The notes: a model not told the origin generated them from the sequence alone. Shown: positions 6,288-13,729, counted from the stretch's first letter. The stretch: DNA of 14,766 nucleotides from Clostridia bacterium (GCA_027335515.1 DAHWHT010000075.1:1-14766); one strand, 5' to 3'. A program made the numbers and translations.

Positions 6288-7691
6288 TCACCCGGCCACC
6301 AAGGCGTTGAGGTCCTTGGTGACCTTCGCCAACGCGCCGGCCAGGGGCGAGGCGTTTTGCACAACGTTGGTCAGGGCCGTATAGACCAACCATTCGGTTT
6401 CACCCACCAGCGGATCCACGCGCGACCTCTGGCGCACAAGCGGCCAACCTTCTTGGACGTAAACGTAATCACGCCATCCTCCGATGCTGTGCGATCCATC
6501 CCGCAGCCGCTGCGCCGCGCCGAAATAGGCCTGCTGAACCCTGCCGTCGGCAAGGACGGGCGGAACATTCCCGGGCAGTTGGGGGGATGTCCGGACAACC
6601 CGATACACCCACTGGGCGTACGCGACGGTCGCCTCCAGGGCGCGGAAGGGAATGTCTTTGGGGACGTACGCCGGAAACCACCCCCGGCCCCCCGGGCCCA
6701 TCTTCGCCGGTTCGACTCCCTGCAGCTGCGCCGGCACCACCGGGCGCACCGGTAGCCCAGGGAACCTGGCATAGCGGAATCCAGTCGGCGCGGGCGCGCC
6801 CCGATAGGAAACAAACCGCATCACCGCACCGGACCACAGCCGATGCACGTCGCCCTGGCTCCTCGGAATGTATTTCTCGTTGGAGCCATACTGCCGCACA
6901 ATCTGCACCAAGCGATCCAGGCCGCGCACCGCGCCGCGATTGGTCAAATCGAATCGGCCATTTCGCACCATCCAGCCGCCATACCCTAAAACGAATGCCC
7001 CCCAGATGTTCGGATCCGTCAGTTGGCCAGTCCAATTTATAACATAATGCGCGTTTCCCGACTTATCCGTCCATTGGCTGTGCCCGATCATCGTCGGCAG
7101 AACTCCGTAAAAGCGGGTCAACCGCCCGGCGCGAATCGCCCCATGGAGTGCGGCACAGGCGCCCTCGAAGACGTCGATCGACCAGTCACCCGCCGGGACC
7201 GTCAACCCGGCGTCCGCAAACGCCTGCACGTCGTACATCAGCCCGGTCGGCAAGCACGCAACCGGCAGCCCGTACTGCCCGGCCGGCGTGGCGAAGGCCG
7301 CCAACGCCCCTGCCGCCAGTGAACCAACGCTAAAGTTCCTCGCGCGCATGGCCGCGTTCAAAGGCCGATACGTCGCCGGGGGCACGAACGGCGTCGACAG
7401 GCTGACCCCCCACCCCGGCAGCGCGGACCGCCCGCCGGCCGGGACCAACCCCGGCCACACCCACTTGTCCTGCGGATCGAACGCATCCAGGGCCTTGGGC
7501 ACCGTGCCCGGCTTGGCGCTGAGGGGATCGGGTACAGAGAACAGGGCCATCGGGAACGGGCGCGACGAGGCGGACTGCACGCCGGGGCGTTGCGCCTCGC
7601 CTCCCTGCCCCCTCTTGCAACCCGCCGCAACCGCGCCGCCGGCGACCATCCCAACGACCATACGCCGCCTGATCCGCCGCACGCGATCCAC
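6288..7691 (-). CDS. Extracellular sugar-type ABC transporter substrate-binding lipoprotein (orphan)
   Basis: The protein has 467 residues from GTG 7691, four bases after AAAGAGG; the longer frame upstream is non-protein-like. The N-terminus has a basic stretch with Arg-Arg pairs (RVRRIRRR, 3-10), a short hydrophobic core and VAAGC, so it is a lipoprotein with Cys25 as the lipidated residue, possibly exported by Tat because of the RRRMVV sequence. The mature part has the family-1 solute-binding (SBP_bac_1) signature GQYGLPVACLPTGLMYDVQAF, then AGLTVPAGDWSIDVFEGACA, matching the usual 'GLP..., YN..FF..AG...P..W' block, with many aromatics as in sugar binders. Length fits the family (about 420-470). 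No permease or ATPase gene is present in the window, so it must use a transporter encoded elsewhere. It diverges from purH across a 651-bp gap holding an 11-bp triple repeat. Confidence 0.8.
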   Translation of the reverse strand: MDRVRRIRRRMVVGMVAGGAVAAGCKRGQGGEAQRPGVQSASSRPFPMALFSVPDPLSAKPGTVPKALDAFDPQDKWVWPGLVPAGGRSALPGWGVSLSTPFVPPATYRPLNAAMRARNFSVGSLAAGALAAFATPAGQYGLPVACLPTGLMYDVQAFADAGLTVPAGDWSIDVFEGACAALHGAIRAGRLTRFYGVLPTMIGHSQWTDKSGNAHYVINWTGQLTDPNIWGAFVLGYGGWMVRNGRFDLTNRGAVRGLDRLVQIVRQYGSNEKYIPRSQGDVHRLWSGAVMRFVSYRGAPAPTGFRYARFPGLPVRPVVPAQLQGVEPAKMGPGGRGWFPAYVPKDIPFRALEATVAYAQWVYRVVRTSPQLPGNVPPVLADGRVQQAYFGAAQRLRDGSHSIGGWRDYVYVQEGWPLVRQRSRVDPLVGETEWLVYTALTNVVQNASPLAGALAKVTKDLNALVAG

Positions 7692-7868
7692 CCCGCCTCT
7701 TTGGAGCCCCGCACCACCAAAGTCAGGGCTCAGGAATGCATCGGCCCGCCCCCCGCCGGGACCGGCCACACTCGGGCCTATCCCGCAACCGCATCCCGCG
7801 CCTCCGCTTTCGTGCTGCCCGCGCACCGCACCCAAAAGCGGTCGCCAGCCGCCGGCACGGCCAACCTT

Positions 7869-7901
7869 GGCGACACTCAGGCGACACTCAGACGACACTC
7901 C
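7869..7901. repeat. Three tandem 11-bp repeats (GGCGACACTCA)
   Basis: GGCGACACTCA, GGCGACACTCA and GACGACACTCC follow each other without gaps. Eleven bases is close to one helical turn, the spacing used by OmpR/PhoB-family response regulators on direct repeats. The block is 178-210 bp upstream of the substrate-binding protein start, with a related ACACTC sequence nearer the gene at about 7767. A regulatory role is inferred. Confidence 0.55.
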
Positions 7902-8110
7902 AGCAGCCGCAACCCTTGGCGTGCTACTCGGACGATACGACCACGACATCGGCATCCCTGCCAGCGGCTTCCTTACTCTACCGCGGGGAACAGCGGCCAC
8001 CCACGATTCGGATTGCGCCGGTGCACCGCCACCGTTGATGCACACAACGGCGGACTCCGCGCGGACGCTTCCGCACACCCCGCCCCCCCACGCGCGGAGC
8101 CAAAAGGGTG

Positions 8111-8311
8111 GTGCGTTGTAGCCTGGCGGGCCGCAGCCGACGCACTCCCGCACGGGACGTGGGGGCCGGAACGTCGAGACGGCCCAAGCTGGCGGCAAGG
8201 CGAGACCTACGAAGCCGGACGCGCATCCCCCCACGTGGCGCGGACCACCAACGGACAGGATTCCGGGGACCGCCCGCGTAGTCCGTGATGGGCTGCCACC
8301 GTCCCCGGTGG
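8111..8311 (+). promoter_or_regulatory. Candidate structured 5' leader of purH
   Basis: Successive pairings read on the plus strand are: GTGCGT / ACGCAC (8111-8116 with 8140-8145); CCC-gcac-GGG (8147-8156); ACGTGGGGG / CCCCCACGT (8157-8165 with 8228-8236, nine perfect pairs enclosing about 60 nt); ACGGAC / GTCCGT (8251-8256 with 8281-8286) with an inner CGGG / CCCG; and CCACCG-tccc-CGGTGG (8296-8311). The last stem ends about 20 nt before the AGGAGG of purH. It does not match the ZTP, purine or tetrahydrofolate riboswitch motifs as I know them. GC-rich DNA pairs easily by chance, so this is tentative. Confidence 0.3.
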
Positions 8312-8342
8312 ACGGCCGATGCTTGTCCCAGGAGGTGTCCGC

Positions 8343-9449
8343 ATGGCGGATGTGCTGCCCCTGCGCTACGGCCTCAATCCAGACCAACAACCGGCGCGCG
8401 CCTTTGTGGACGGTACCCTGCCCATCACCGTGCACGCCGGCGCCCCCGGCTACATCAACCTGCTGGACGCCCTGCAGGCATGGCCGCTGGTCCAAGCCCT
8501 GCGCGCCGCCACCGGCCTGCCCGCCGCGGCCTCGTTCAAGCACACCACCCCGGCGGGCGCCGCCGTCGGCCTGCCCCTGTCGACCGCGTTGGCCGCGGCC
8601 TGCCGTGTGGACGACTTGAACTTGAGCCCCCTCGCCGCCGCGTACGCCAGGGCGCGGGGCGCCGACCGCATGGCGAGCTTTGGGGATTTCGCCGCCTTTT
8701 CCGACCCCGTCGACGCATCGGCCGCGCGCGTCCTGGCTCGCGAGGTCTCCGACGGCGTGGTTGCCCCCGGATACCATCCCGATGCCCTGGAGCGCCTGCG
8801 CCGCAAGAAGGGCGGCAACTACCTCATCCTTGAGATCGATCCCGAGTGGCAACCCCCGCAACTTGAACGGCGGGACGTGTTTGGCATCACCCTGGAACAG
8901 CCGCGCGCGCAGGGCGAGATTCCGCTCGGCAACGTGGTGACGCGTCGGACCGATCTCCCGGACGCCGCCCGCCGCGACCTGCAGATCGCCGCCATCACCC
9001 TGCGCCATACCCCATCCAACTCGATCTGCCTCGCCTGGGACGGCCAGACGATCGGCGTGGGAGCGGGCCAGCAGTCCCGCATCCACTGCACCCGCCTGGC
9101 CTGCGACAAGGCGGAGACCTGGTGGTTGCGCCAGCACCCCCAGGCGCTGGCCTTGGCCTTCTCACCCGAGACCCCCCGTCCCAGCCGCGACAATGCGGTG
9201 GACGAATGGTTGCAAGGAGGCGGTCTGTCGTCGACGGAACGGGCCGATTGGCTCGGAGGGCTGGGCGGGGTCGCTCTGGCAAGCGATGGGTTCATCCCGT
9301 TCCGTGACAACGTTGACCGCGCCGCGCGCACGGGGGTGCGCTACATCTGGCAGCCCGGCGGTTCCACACGGGATCCGGAGGTGGTCGCCGCCGCCGACGC
9401 CTACGACATGGTGATGTATGCCTCGGGACGGAGGCTGTTCCACCACTGA
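8343..9449 (+). CDS. purH: Phosphoribosylaminoimidazolecarboxamide (AICAR) formyltransferase, stand-alone domain
   Basis: The protein has 368 residues. ATG 8343 is fixed by AGGAGG seven bases upstream, which excludes an in-frame ATG at 8319. It transfers the formyl group of 10-formyl-tetrahydrofolate to AICAR to give FAICAR, the ninth step of purine synthesis, in the cytoplasm. Family blocks are all present: LRYGLNPDQ (7-15), SFKHTTPAGAAVG with the catalytic Lys66-His67 pair, NSICLAWDGQTIGVGAGQQS followed by RIHCTRLACDK, DGFIPFRDNVD, and the C-terminal IWQPGGSTRDPEV ... MVMYASGRRLFHH. The usual bifunctional PurH is about 510-590 residues and begins with an IMP cyclohydrolase domain. Here that domain is absent, and the gene starts cleanly at the transformylase. 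IMP closure must be done by a separate enzyme not in this window. It is a single gene with a long leader and a strong hairpin just after the stop. Confidence 0.92.
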   Translation: MADVLPLRYGLNPDQQPARAFVDGTLPITVHAGAPGYINLLDALQAWPLVQALRAATGLPAAASFKHTTPAGAAVGLPLSTALAAACRVDDLNLSPLAAAYARARGADRMASFGDFAAFSDPVDASAARVLAREVSDGVVAPGYHPDALERLRRKKGGNYLILEIDPEWQPPQLERRDVFGITLEQPRAQGEIPLGNVVTRRTDLPDAARRDLQIAAITLRHTPSNSICLAWDGQTIGVGAGQQSRIHCTRLACDKAETWWLRQHPQALALAFSPETPRPSRDNAVDEWLQGGGLSSTERADWLGGLGGVALASDGFIPFRDNVDRAARTGVRYIWQPGGSTRDPEVVAAADAYDMVMYASGRRLFHH

Positions 9450-9451
9450 AT

Positions 9452-9522
9452 CCGGGCGCCGGTCCCCCTGCGGCCGTGCCGAGTGCGTAGGCCGGCCGCA
9501 GCGCCGCCGGAGGGGCGCCCGG
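9452..9522 (+). terminator. Nested hairpin directly after purH
   Basis: The outer arms CCGGGCGCC (9452-9460) and GGCGCCCGG (9514-9522) are perfect. They enclose a perfect inner stem TGCGGCC (9469-9475) / GGCCGCA (9494-9500). The structure starts three bases after the stop and has no U-tract. Probable transcript end or 3' stabiliser. Confidence 0.5.
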
Positions 9523-9710
9523 GGGCTCGGCTGGACCGGAACGCCGCTCCTCCCCCACGCGCGTCGCCGGTCGAAGCGTGGGCAGAGGGCGTTCGGGGAG
9601 TCGGGACCGGTAACGGGGCCTGGCAGCGTTTCGTCGTTCCTGACCCCGCACGTGCCGACGCACAGGACCGGCCGACCGATGCACCCGGACCCGGGCCCCC
9701 CGACCCACAG

Positions 9711-9741
9711 CCCCGGCGGCAGGTGCGCTGCGGCGCCGGGG
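9711..9741 (-). terminator. Hairpin downstream of the glycosidase gene
   Basis: CCCCGGCG-GCAG, loop gtgcg, CTGC-gg-CGCCGGGG: twelve pairs with a two-base bulge, 57 bp beyond the glycosidase stop on the minus strand. No U-tract follows. A strong structure, and a likely terminator by position. Confidence 0.5.
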
Positions 9742-9798
9742 TCGTGGTTCCGGCCCCGGCGGCCGCGCAACCCATCCCCGCGGCGCCGCCCCTGCCCG

Positions 9799-12075
9799 TC
9801 AGCCCTTGCCCGTGGCGGCGCCCGGCACGAGCCGCCACACGTGGAAGGCCCCCGGCGCCAGGTCCAGCGGCAGGGTGAGGCCCGTGCGGCGCGCGGTGGC
9901 CGGGATCGTCCGACCGCTGGCGACATCCACCAGGTGGTACGTGCCGGCCGGGAGCCCCAGCCCGGCCAGGTTGATCGTCAGACGGCCCTGGTACGCCAGG
10001 GCGGGGCTGGTCCCGGCCACGGTCAACCACGCGGTCTTGCGGGCGACATCGACCGTCGGGACGATCTCCACCCGAGACGACGTGAGCGGTCGCAGTTGGG
10101 CGTACGCCGCCGCATACTGCATCAACTGCGAGGCGTGCGCGACCACATGCCCGCCACCGCGCGCATAGGCCCGCAGGGTGGGTCCGGTGTCGCCAGTCAA
10201 CGGCAAGACCGCCTTATAGGCGCCGAGGTGCGCCACCCCCGCGGCCACCTCGGCGCTGGTGACCACGGTGAAGGCCAGCGGGTGCAGCCGCCACATCGAC
10301 GCCAGGCGTGTCTGCACCCCGGATAGGGCCCCGGGATGGCGGTAGATCCCCCGATAGGAAAGGTAGACGGCCACCGGCTGCAGCGGATAGCTGCCGCGCA
10401 ACCCGTTCAACAACGGAATCGCCCGGGTGTAGACGGGATAACCCACCTGGTATTCCTTGCCGCCACCGTAGAGGAAAAAGTCCATCCCGGCCCGGTTGGG
10501 GAACTCGAAGCCGTAATGGCCCATGAATCCGGCGATCTCGGCGTGCAAGCCGCTTGGCCGCGGGGTCCACTCCTCCAGGAGCGGCACGCCGTAGGCCCGC
10601 GACAGGGCCGTGAACGCCAGGGCCAGCCCCGCGTGGTCGGCGTCGTCCAGCACCACGGTACCCCGATAGCGCTTGGCCAGCTGAAAGAACGTGTCTGGCC
10701 GATTGAATGCCGTGCCGAAGCCACCGTACCCGCCGCCCCAGTAGTAATAGAGAGGGGCGTTGGTTTCATGGCGGTAGATGGCGCTCAGGCGGCCGTACGT
10801 CTCCTGCACGCTCCAGTCGCGGAAGTGCTGGTAGACGCTGAAGAGCTTCTGCCCCGGCCGCGCGGCGGGCACCTGCGCCCAGGCGGTGTAATGGGTGCCC
10901 TCGCTCCGATTGAAGCCGCTCAGCGACTTATAGGCGGTCGGCAGCCACGTGTGGAAGCGCGCGACATCCTGGGGCGCATAGCCGTTGACCCCGGAGCCGC
11001 CCGGCGGTGGTCCCCACATGTAGTCCAGCCAGCCGTAGTCCAGGAAGGCGCCGCCAAACCCCGGCGACCCCTTGATGTGGGCGATGGTGTCCTTGACGTA
11101 GGTGAAGTAGCTCTGCCGATTGAAGCGGCTCCACCAGGTCGGCACCTGGGAGACGGTTCCGTTGCTGCCCATGTCATACTTCGTGATCCAGGACGCCGGG
11201 TTTCCACCCCAGACGGAATACCAGAAGATCGGAATCACCTTGACCCCCGCCTTGGCGGCGTTGGCCAAGTCACCATCCAGCACGGTGAAGGAGAACTTGC
11301 CGGGAGTCGGCTCCACCGCCGACCACTCCATATTGATCTCGGCCCGATGGATGCCCTTGGCGGCCAGTTTGGCAAAGGTCGCCTCGGACCACGGCCTGGT
11401 TGGCTGCAGGGCCGCAAAGGTCACCGTCGCGTAGACGACCGACGGATGGTCGGCATACAGCGGCGAGGAGCGCGACAGCCGCAGATACAGGTAGCTGGGC
11501 GCCCCCGGACCGGCCAGGGTGTTGGCGTCCAACACCTCTGCGCTCTTGTGCCGCACGGTGGCCACGTGGTAGAAGCTGTCGCCCTGGTTACCACCCGTGC
11601 CCACCTGGCGGAGGCCCTGGTCGACGTTGCTGGGTCCGATCGCCAACGGACCCGGTTGGCCGGCAAACGTGACGCTGGCCTGGGGCCCGCCCTTGCCCGG
11701 CGGCCGCAGCCCGAGCACCACCTGGTGCACTGCCACCCCGACCGCCCCGGACAGCCGCAGGTCGGCGGAGAAGTTCTGCCGACCGCCCCAGGCCACATCC
11801 GCCAGCTTCCAGGTATGCACCTGCCAGTGCGCGGGCGGAAAGACCGAGGAGGTGCTGTCATAGGCCCCGGAGACGGGGGCGGCCGGGTTCGAGGAGTTAT
11901 AGTCGATTTGCAGCGCTGCCGGGCTCGGCGACCAGGCCAACTGCGCCGCCCAGACCGGCTTGGCCGGCACCGGTGCGTTTGCGGGCCTGCCCAGGCCGCA
12001 ACCGGTCGCCGCCACCGTCAGGGCCGAGATCGCCGCGACCGCCACGCACCGCCGCACCACCCGCCCAAGCTTCAC
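9799..12075 (-). CDS. Secreted lipoprotein, GH42-like (clan GH-A) glycoside hydrolase
   Basis: The protein has 758 residues from GTG 12075, seven bases after a GGGGGGG run; 54 extra upstream residues in the frame are not protein-like. Domains: lipoprotein signal (MKLGRVVRRCVAVAAISALT..., Cys26 in AATGC); a beta-rich N-terminal region (about 40-220); a TIM barrel (about 225-540) opening with INMEWSAVEPTPGKFSF (247-263), the 'W..EP.pG.f' mark of GH42/GH35-type enzymes; a Rossmann-like domain from PVAVYLSYRG (about 567-690) like the GH42 trimerisation domain; and a C-terminal beta domain. The strand-7 nucleophile candidate is Glu501/Glu502 in PLLEEWTP. Where GH42 enzymes have the acid/base 'NEYG', this protein has FLDYG (Asp346). 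Action on beta-linked galactosides or similar sugars at the cell surface is inferred. It is a single gene with no transporter beside it. Confidence 0.7.
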   Translation of the reverse strand: MKLGRVVRRCVAVAAISALTVAATGCGLGRPANAPVPAKPVWAAQLAWSPSPAALQIDYNSSNPAAPVSGAYDSTSSVFPPAHWQVHTWKLADVAWGGRQNFSADLRLSGAVGVAVHQVVLGLRPPGKGGPQASVTFAGQPGPLAIGPSNVDQGLRQVGTGGNQGDSFYHVATVRHKSAEVLDANTLAGPGAPSYLYLRLSRSSPLYADHPSVVYATVTFAALQPTRPWSEATFAKLAAKGIHRAEINMEWSAVEPTPGKFSFTVLDGDLANAAKAGVKVIPIFWYSVWGGNPASWITKYDMGSNGTVSQVPTWWSRFNRQSYFTYVKDTIAHIKGSPGFGGAFLDYGWLDYMWGPPPGGSGVNGYAPQDVARFHTWLPTAYKSLSGFNRSEGTHYTAWAQVPAARPGQKLFSVYQHFRDWSVQETYGRLSAIYRHETNAPLYYYWGGGYGGFGTAFNRPDTFFQLAKRYRGTVVLDDADHAGLALAFTALSRAYGVPLLEEWTPRPSGLHAEIAGFMGHYGFEFPNRAGMDFFLYGGGKEYQVGYPVYTRAIPLLNGLRGSYPLQPVAVYLSYRGIYRHPGALSGVQTRLASMWRLHPLAFTVVTSAEVAAGVAHLGAYKAVLPLTGDTGPTLRAYARGGGHVVAHASQLMQYAAAYAQLRPLTSSRVEIVPTVDVARKTAWLTVAGTSPALAYQGRLTINLAGLGLPAGTYHLVDVASGRTIPATARRTGLTLPLDLAPGAFHVWRLVPGAATGKG

Positions 12076-12481
12076 GATGCCGCCCCCCCACGCACCCGCC
12101 TGCACGACGGTTCGCGGCACGAGGCCGCACGCCTGCCGCCAAACGCCTGCACCCAGACCCGCCTGCGGCCCTGCGGCGGACCCGACAGGCCGACCTTCGC
12201 GCTGGGGCATCGATCCCCGCAGGCCCGCCATCACCAACCCGCACCCGGCCGCCCCTGCGGCAACCGGGATTCCGCCGCCATGGCGATGGCGCGCGGCATC
12301 CGGGCTCCGGTGCGGCGGACCGGACAGGATGCGGGGAAGCCGCCGCGTTCATGGTGGGATCGGCCCTCGCGCCGGGCGCCCGGGTGCGGTGGTCGCCGCC
12401 ATTGGACGGCAGGATTCGCGCATCCCCTCGCGTAGAACGAGCGGGACGGTGCCGCGCGGGCCGACCGCGCCTGGAACGGGC

Positions 12482-12505
12482 CGTAGCGGCGAGCCAACCG
12501 CTACG
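12482..12505. other. Hairpin CGTAGCGG / CCGCTACG
   Basis: A perfect eight-pair stem with an eight-base loop, directly abutting the GGAGG-containing tandem repeat on its right. It could be a terminator, an attenuator or a dyad operator. Confidence 0.35.
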
Positions 12506-12528
12506 CCGAAGGAGGCCCCGAAGGAGGC
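12506..12528. repeat. Two tandem copies of CCGAAGGAGGC
   Basis: CCGAAGGAGGC at 12506-12516 and again at 12518-12528, period 12. Each contains AAGGAGG, a full Shine-Dalgarno-like core. No credible ORF starts just downstream; only a TTG followed by Pro/Ala-rich sequence is seen. Confidence 0.5.
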
Positions 12529-12726
12529 GCAGACGTTGCCAGCCGCACCACCCAACCACCACGCCTGGGTTGAAGCGCGTCCCCACCGGGCGGTGGCAGC
12601 CCCTTGGCCGGCGCAACCGCCCACCTTCAAACCGGCGCCCGTCCCGCCGCGCACCCGCGGCCCACGAACACGAACCCCCCGGGTCGCAACGCGCCTGACC
12701 GACATCTGCGGCCGCCGCTCGACCAG

Positions 12727-12766
12727 CGCGGGTCGCAAAAGACCCGCGGCGGGCCCCTGCCGGGGC
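12727..12766 (+). promoter_or_regulatory. Two consecutive hairpins upstream of the HNH gene
   Basis: CGCGGGTC-gcaaaa-GACCCGCG (12727-12748, eight perfect pairs) is followed by GCCCC-tgcc-GGGGC (12753-12766). They end 25 bases before the TTG start. They could insulate the gene from upstream transcription or limit its expression. Confidence 0.4.
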
Positions 12767-12791
12767 TCGGGCCTCAAGGCGCCGATCCCCA

Positions 12792-13709
12792 TTGGATGAG
12801 ACCTACGAACGAGGGCTGCGGGCCGAGGCCCGGGCATGGCTCGATCGATCGCGCGCCGCCGCCGGAGGCTTCCACCTGTTCACGGGCGCAGAGCTCCGCC
12901 AGGGCTTCCGCTGGCAGGGAACGCCGGTGCAACTGGTGGGCCCACAACAGGGTATCTGGAAGCCGCGCGGCCTTGAGGCGGCGCTTTCGATCCGCACGGC
13001 CTTCACCCCGCCCGGCCAGCCGCCTCCCTACGACGACGCCCTCGGTGCCGACGGGTGCCTGCGGTACAAGTATCGCGGGCAGAACCCGGGACACTCCGAC
13101 AACCGGGCCCTGCGCGCCGCCTTGGAGCACGGTCTGCCGCTCGTATGGTTCTGGGGGGTGGCCAGAGCGCTGTATGAGGCCATCCACCCGGTCTGGCTGA
13201 TCGCCGAGGAGGAAGCCGGGTGTCAGTTCGTCGTCGCCGTGGATGAGGGGCAACGCTCCCTGGCGCTCGACCATGCCGTCACGCAGGCGGAGCGCCGCTA
13301 CGCGGAGAGCCTGACCCGGCAGCGGGTCCACCAGCCCCTGTTCCGCGCGCAGGTGATCCAGGCGTACGGGCAATCCTGCGCGGTCTGCCGGCTGAAGTAT
13401 GTCTCGCTGCTGGACGCGGCCCACATCCTGCCCGATGGGCACCCGCGGGGGGATCCCATCGTTCAAAACGGCCTCGCCCTCTGCAAGATCCACCACGCGG
13501 CCTTCGATGCGAACCTCATCGGGGTGCGACCAGACACCTTCACGATCGAGGTGCGGCGCGACGTGCGGGATCAGACGGATGGACCGATGCTGCGCCACGG
13601 CCTCCAGGAGATGCAGGGGGTAGGTCTGCATCTCCCGTCGGCACGGGGCGCGATGCCGGACCGCAGCCGGCTGGAGGAGCGGTGGGAACACTTCCGCCGC
13701 GCCGGCTAA
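12792..13709 (+). CDS. HNH endonuclease (HNH_2 type) with N-terminal recognition-like domain
   Basis: The protein has 305 residues starting at TTG 12792 (MDETYERGLRAEARAWL). No ATG or GTG lies in frame nearby, and only a weak AAGG is found 12 bases upstream, so expression may be low. The C-terminal HNH_2 nuclease is clear: CAVC (196-199), LLDAAHILPDGHPRGDP (206-222) and NGLALCKIHHAAFD (226-239) supply the histidine and metal-binding residues. The first 150 residues form a separate conserved domain with LVGPQQGIWKP (48-58) and GADGCLRYKYRG..PGHSDN (85-104). Proteins of this layout are common in actinobacteria and other high-GC bacteria and are annotated only as HNH endonucleases. By architecture it resembles type IV restriction enzymes that read modified DNA (McrA-like, sulfur-binding-domain plus HNH), but this is inference. 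It stands alone and converges on the DUF1080 gene with a 34-bp gap. Confidence 0.88.
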   Translation: MDETYERGLRAEARAWLDRSRAAAGGFHLFTGAELRQGFRWQGTPVQLVGPQQGIWKPRGLEAALSIRTAFTPPGQPPPYDDALGADGCLRYKYRGQNPGHSDNRALRAALEHGLPLVWFWGVARALYEAIHPVWLIAEEEAGCQFVVAVDEGQRSLALDHAVTQAERRYAESLTRQRVHQPLFRAQVIQAYGQSCAVCRLKYVSLLDAAHILPDGHPRGDPIVQNGLALCKIHHAAFDANLIGVRPDTFTIEVRRDVRDQTDGPMLRHGLQEMQGVGLHLPSARGAMPDRSRLEERWEHFRRAG

Positions 13710-13711
13710 CG

Positions 13712-13729
13712 GCGCTTGGGCCCAGGCGC
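13712..13729. terminator. Dyad between converging HNH and DUF1080 genes
   Basis: GCGCTTGGG|CCCAGGCGC forms a continuous inverted repeat (one T-G pair) in the 34-bp gap between the two stop codons. It is the only structure there, so it may end transcription from both sides. Confidence 0.4.

Larger units (their letters stand above)
7692..8342. other. Long divergent intergenic region with repeats and hairpins, no gene
   Basis: These 651 bases lie between the substrate-binding protein (minus) and purH (plus). No frame looks like protein. It holds the 11-bp triple repeat (7869-7901), a hairpin CCGTTG-atgcaca-CAACGG (8032-8050), a stem CTCCGCGCG / CGCGCGGAG (8055-8063 with 8091-8099), and a run of five further stems up to the purH ribosome-binding site. 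I cannot assign promoters with confidence. Confidence 0.6.
9450..9798. other. Convergent intergenic region with two terminator-like hairpins
   Basis: These 349 bases lie between the ends of purH (plus) and the glycosidase (minus). No gene is seen. Each end carries a strong stem-loop close to the adjacent stop codon. Confidence 0.6.
12076..12791. other. Long divergent intergenic region without a convincing gene
   Basis: These 716 bases separate the glycosidase (minus) from the HNH gene (plus). Open frames on both strands are Arg/Pro/Ala/Gly strings. It holds a hairpin (12482-12505), a 12-bp-period repeat (12506-12528) and two back-to-back hairpins (12727-12766). No promoter can be assigned with confidence. 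Confidence 0.55.

Noticed and set aside
7869..7901. CRISPR-like array
   Set aside because: The repeats are 11 bp and contiguous, with no spacers.
8100..8342. ZTP (pfl) riboswitch upstream of purH
   Set aside because: The conserved CCGCCTGGGC-type 3' element was not found in the expected orientation, so the leader cannot be assigned to this class.
8319..8342. Upstream ATG for purH at 8319
   Set aside because: The AGGAGG at 8330-8335 lies between this ATG and 8343 and is correctly spaced for 8343; the family also begins near LRYG.
7692..9137. N-terminal extension of the substrate-binding protein frame to 949 residues
   Set aside because: The extension is antisense to purH and precedes a proper signal peptide with its own ribosome-binding site at 7691.
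12349..12837. 162-residue minus-strand frame in the gap before the HNH gene
   Set aside because: Low-complexity Arg/Gly/Pro/Ala composition, no family features, overlaps the HNH start.
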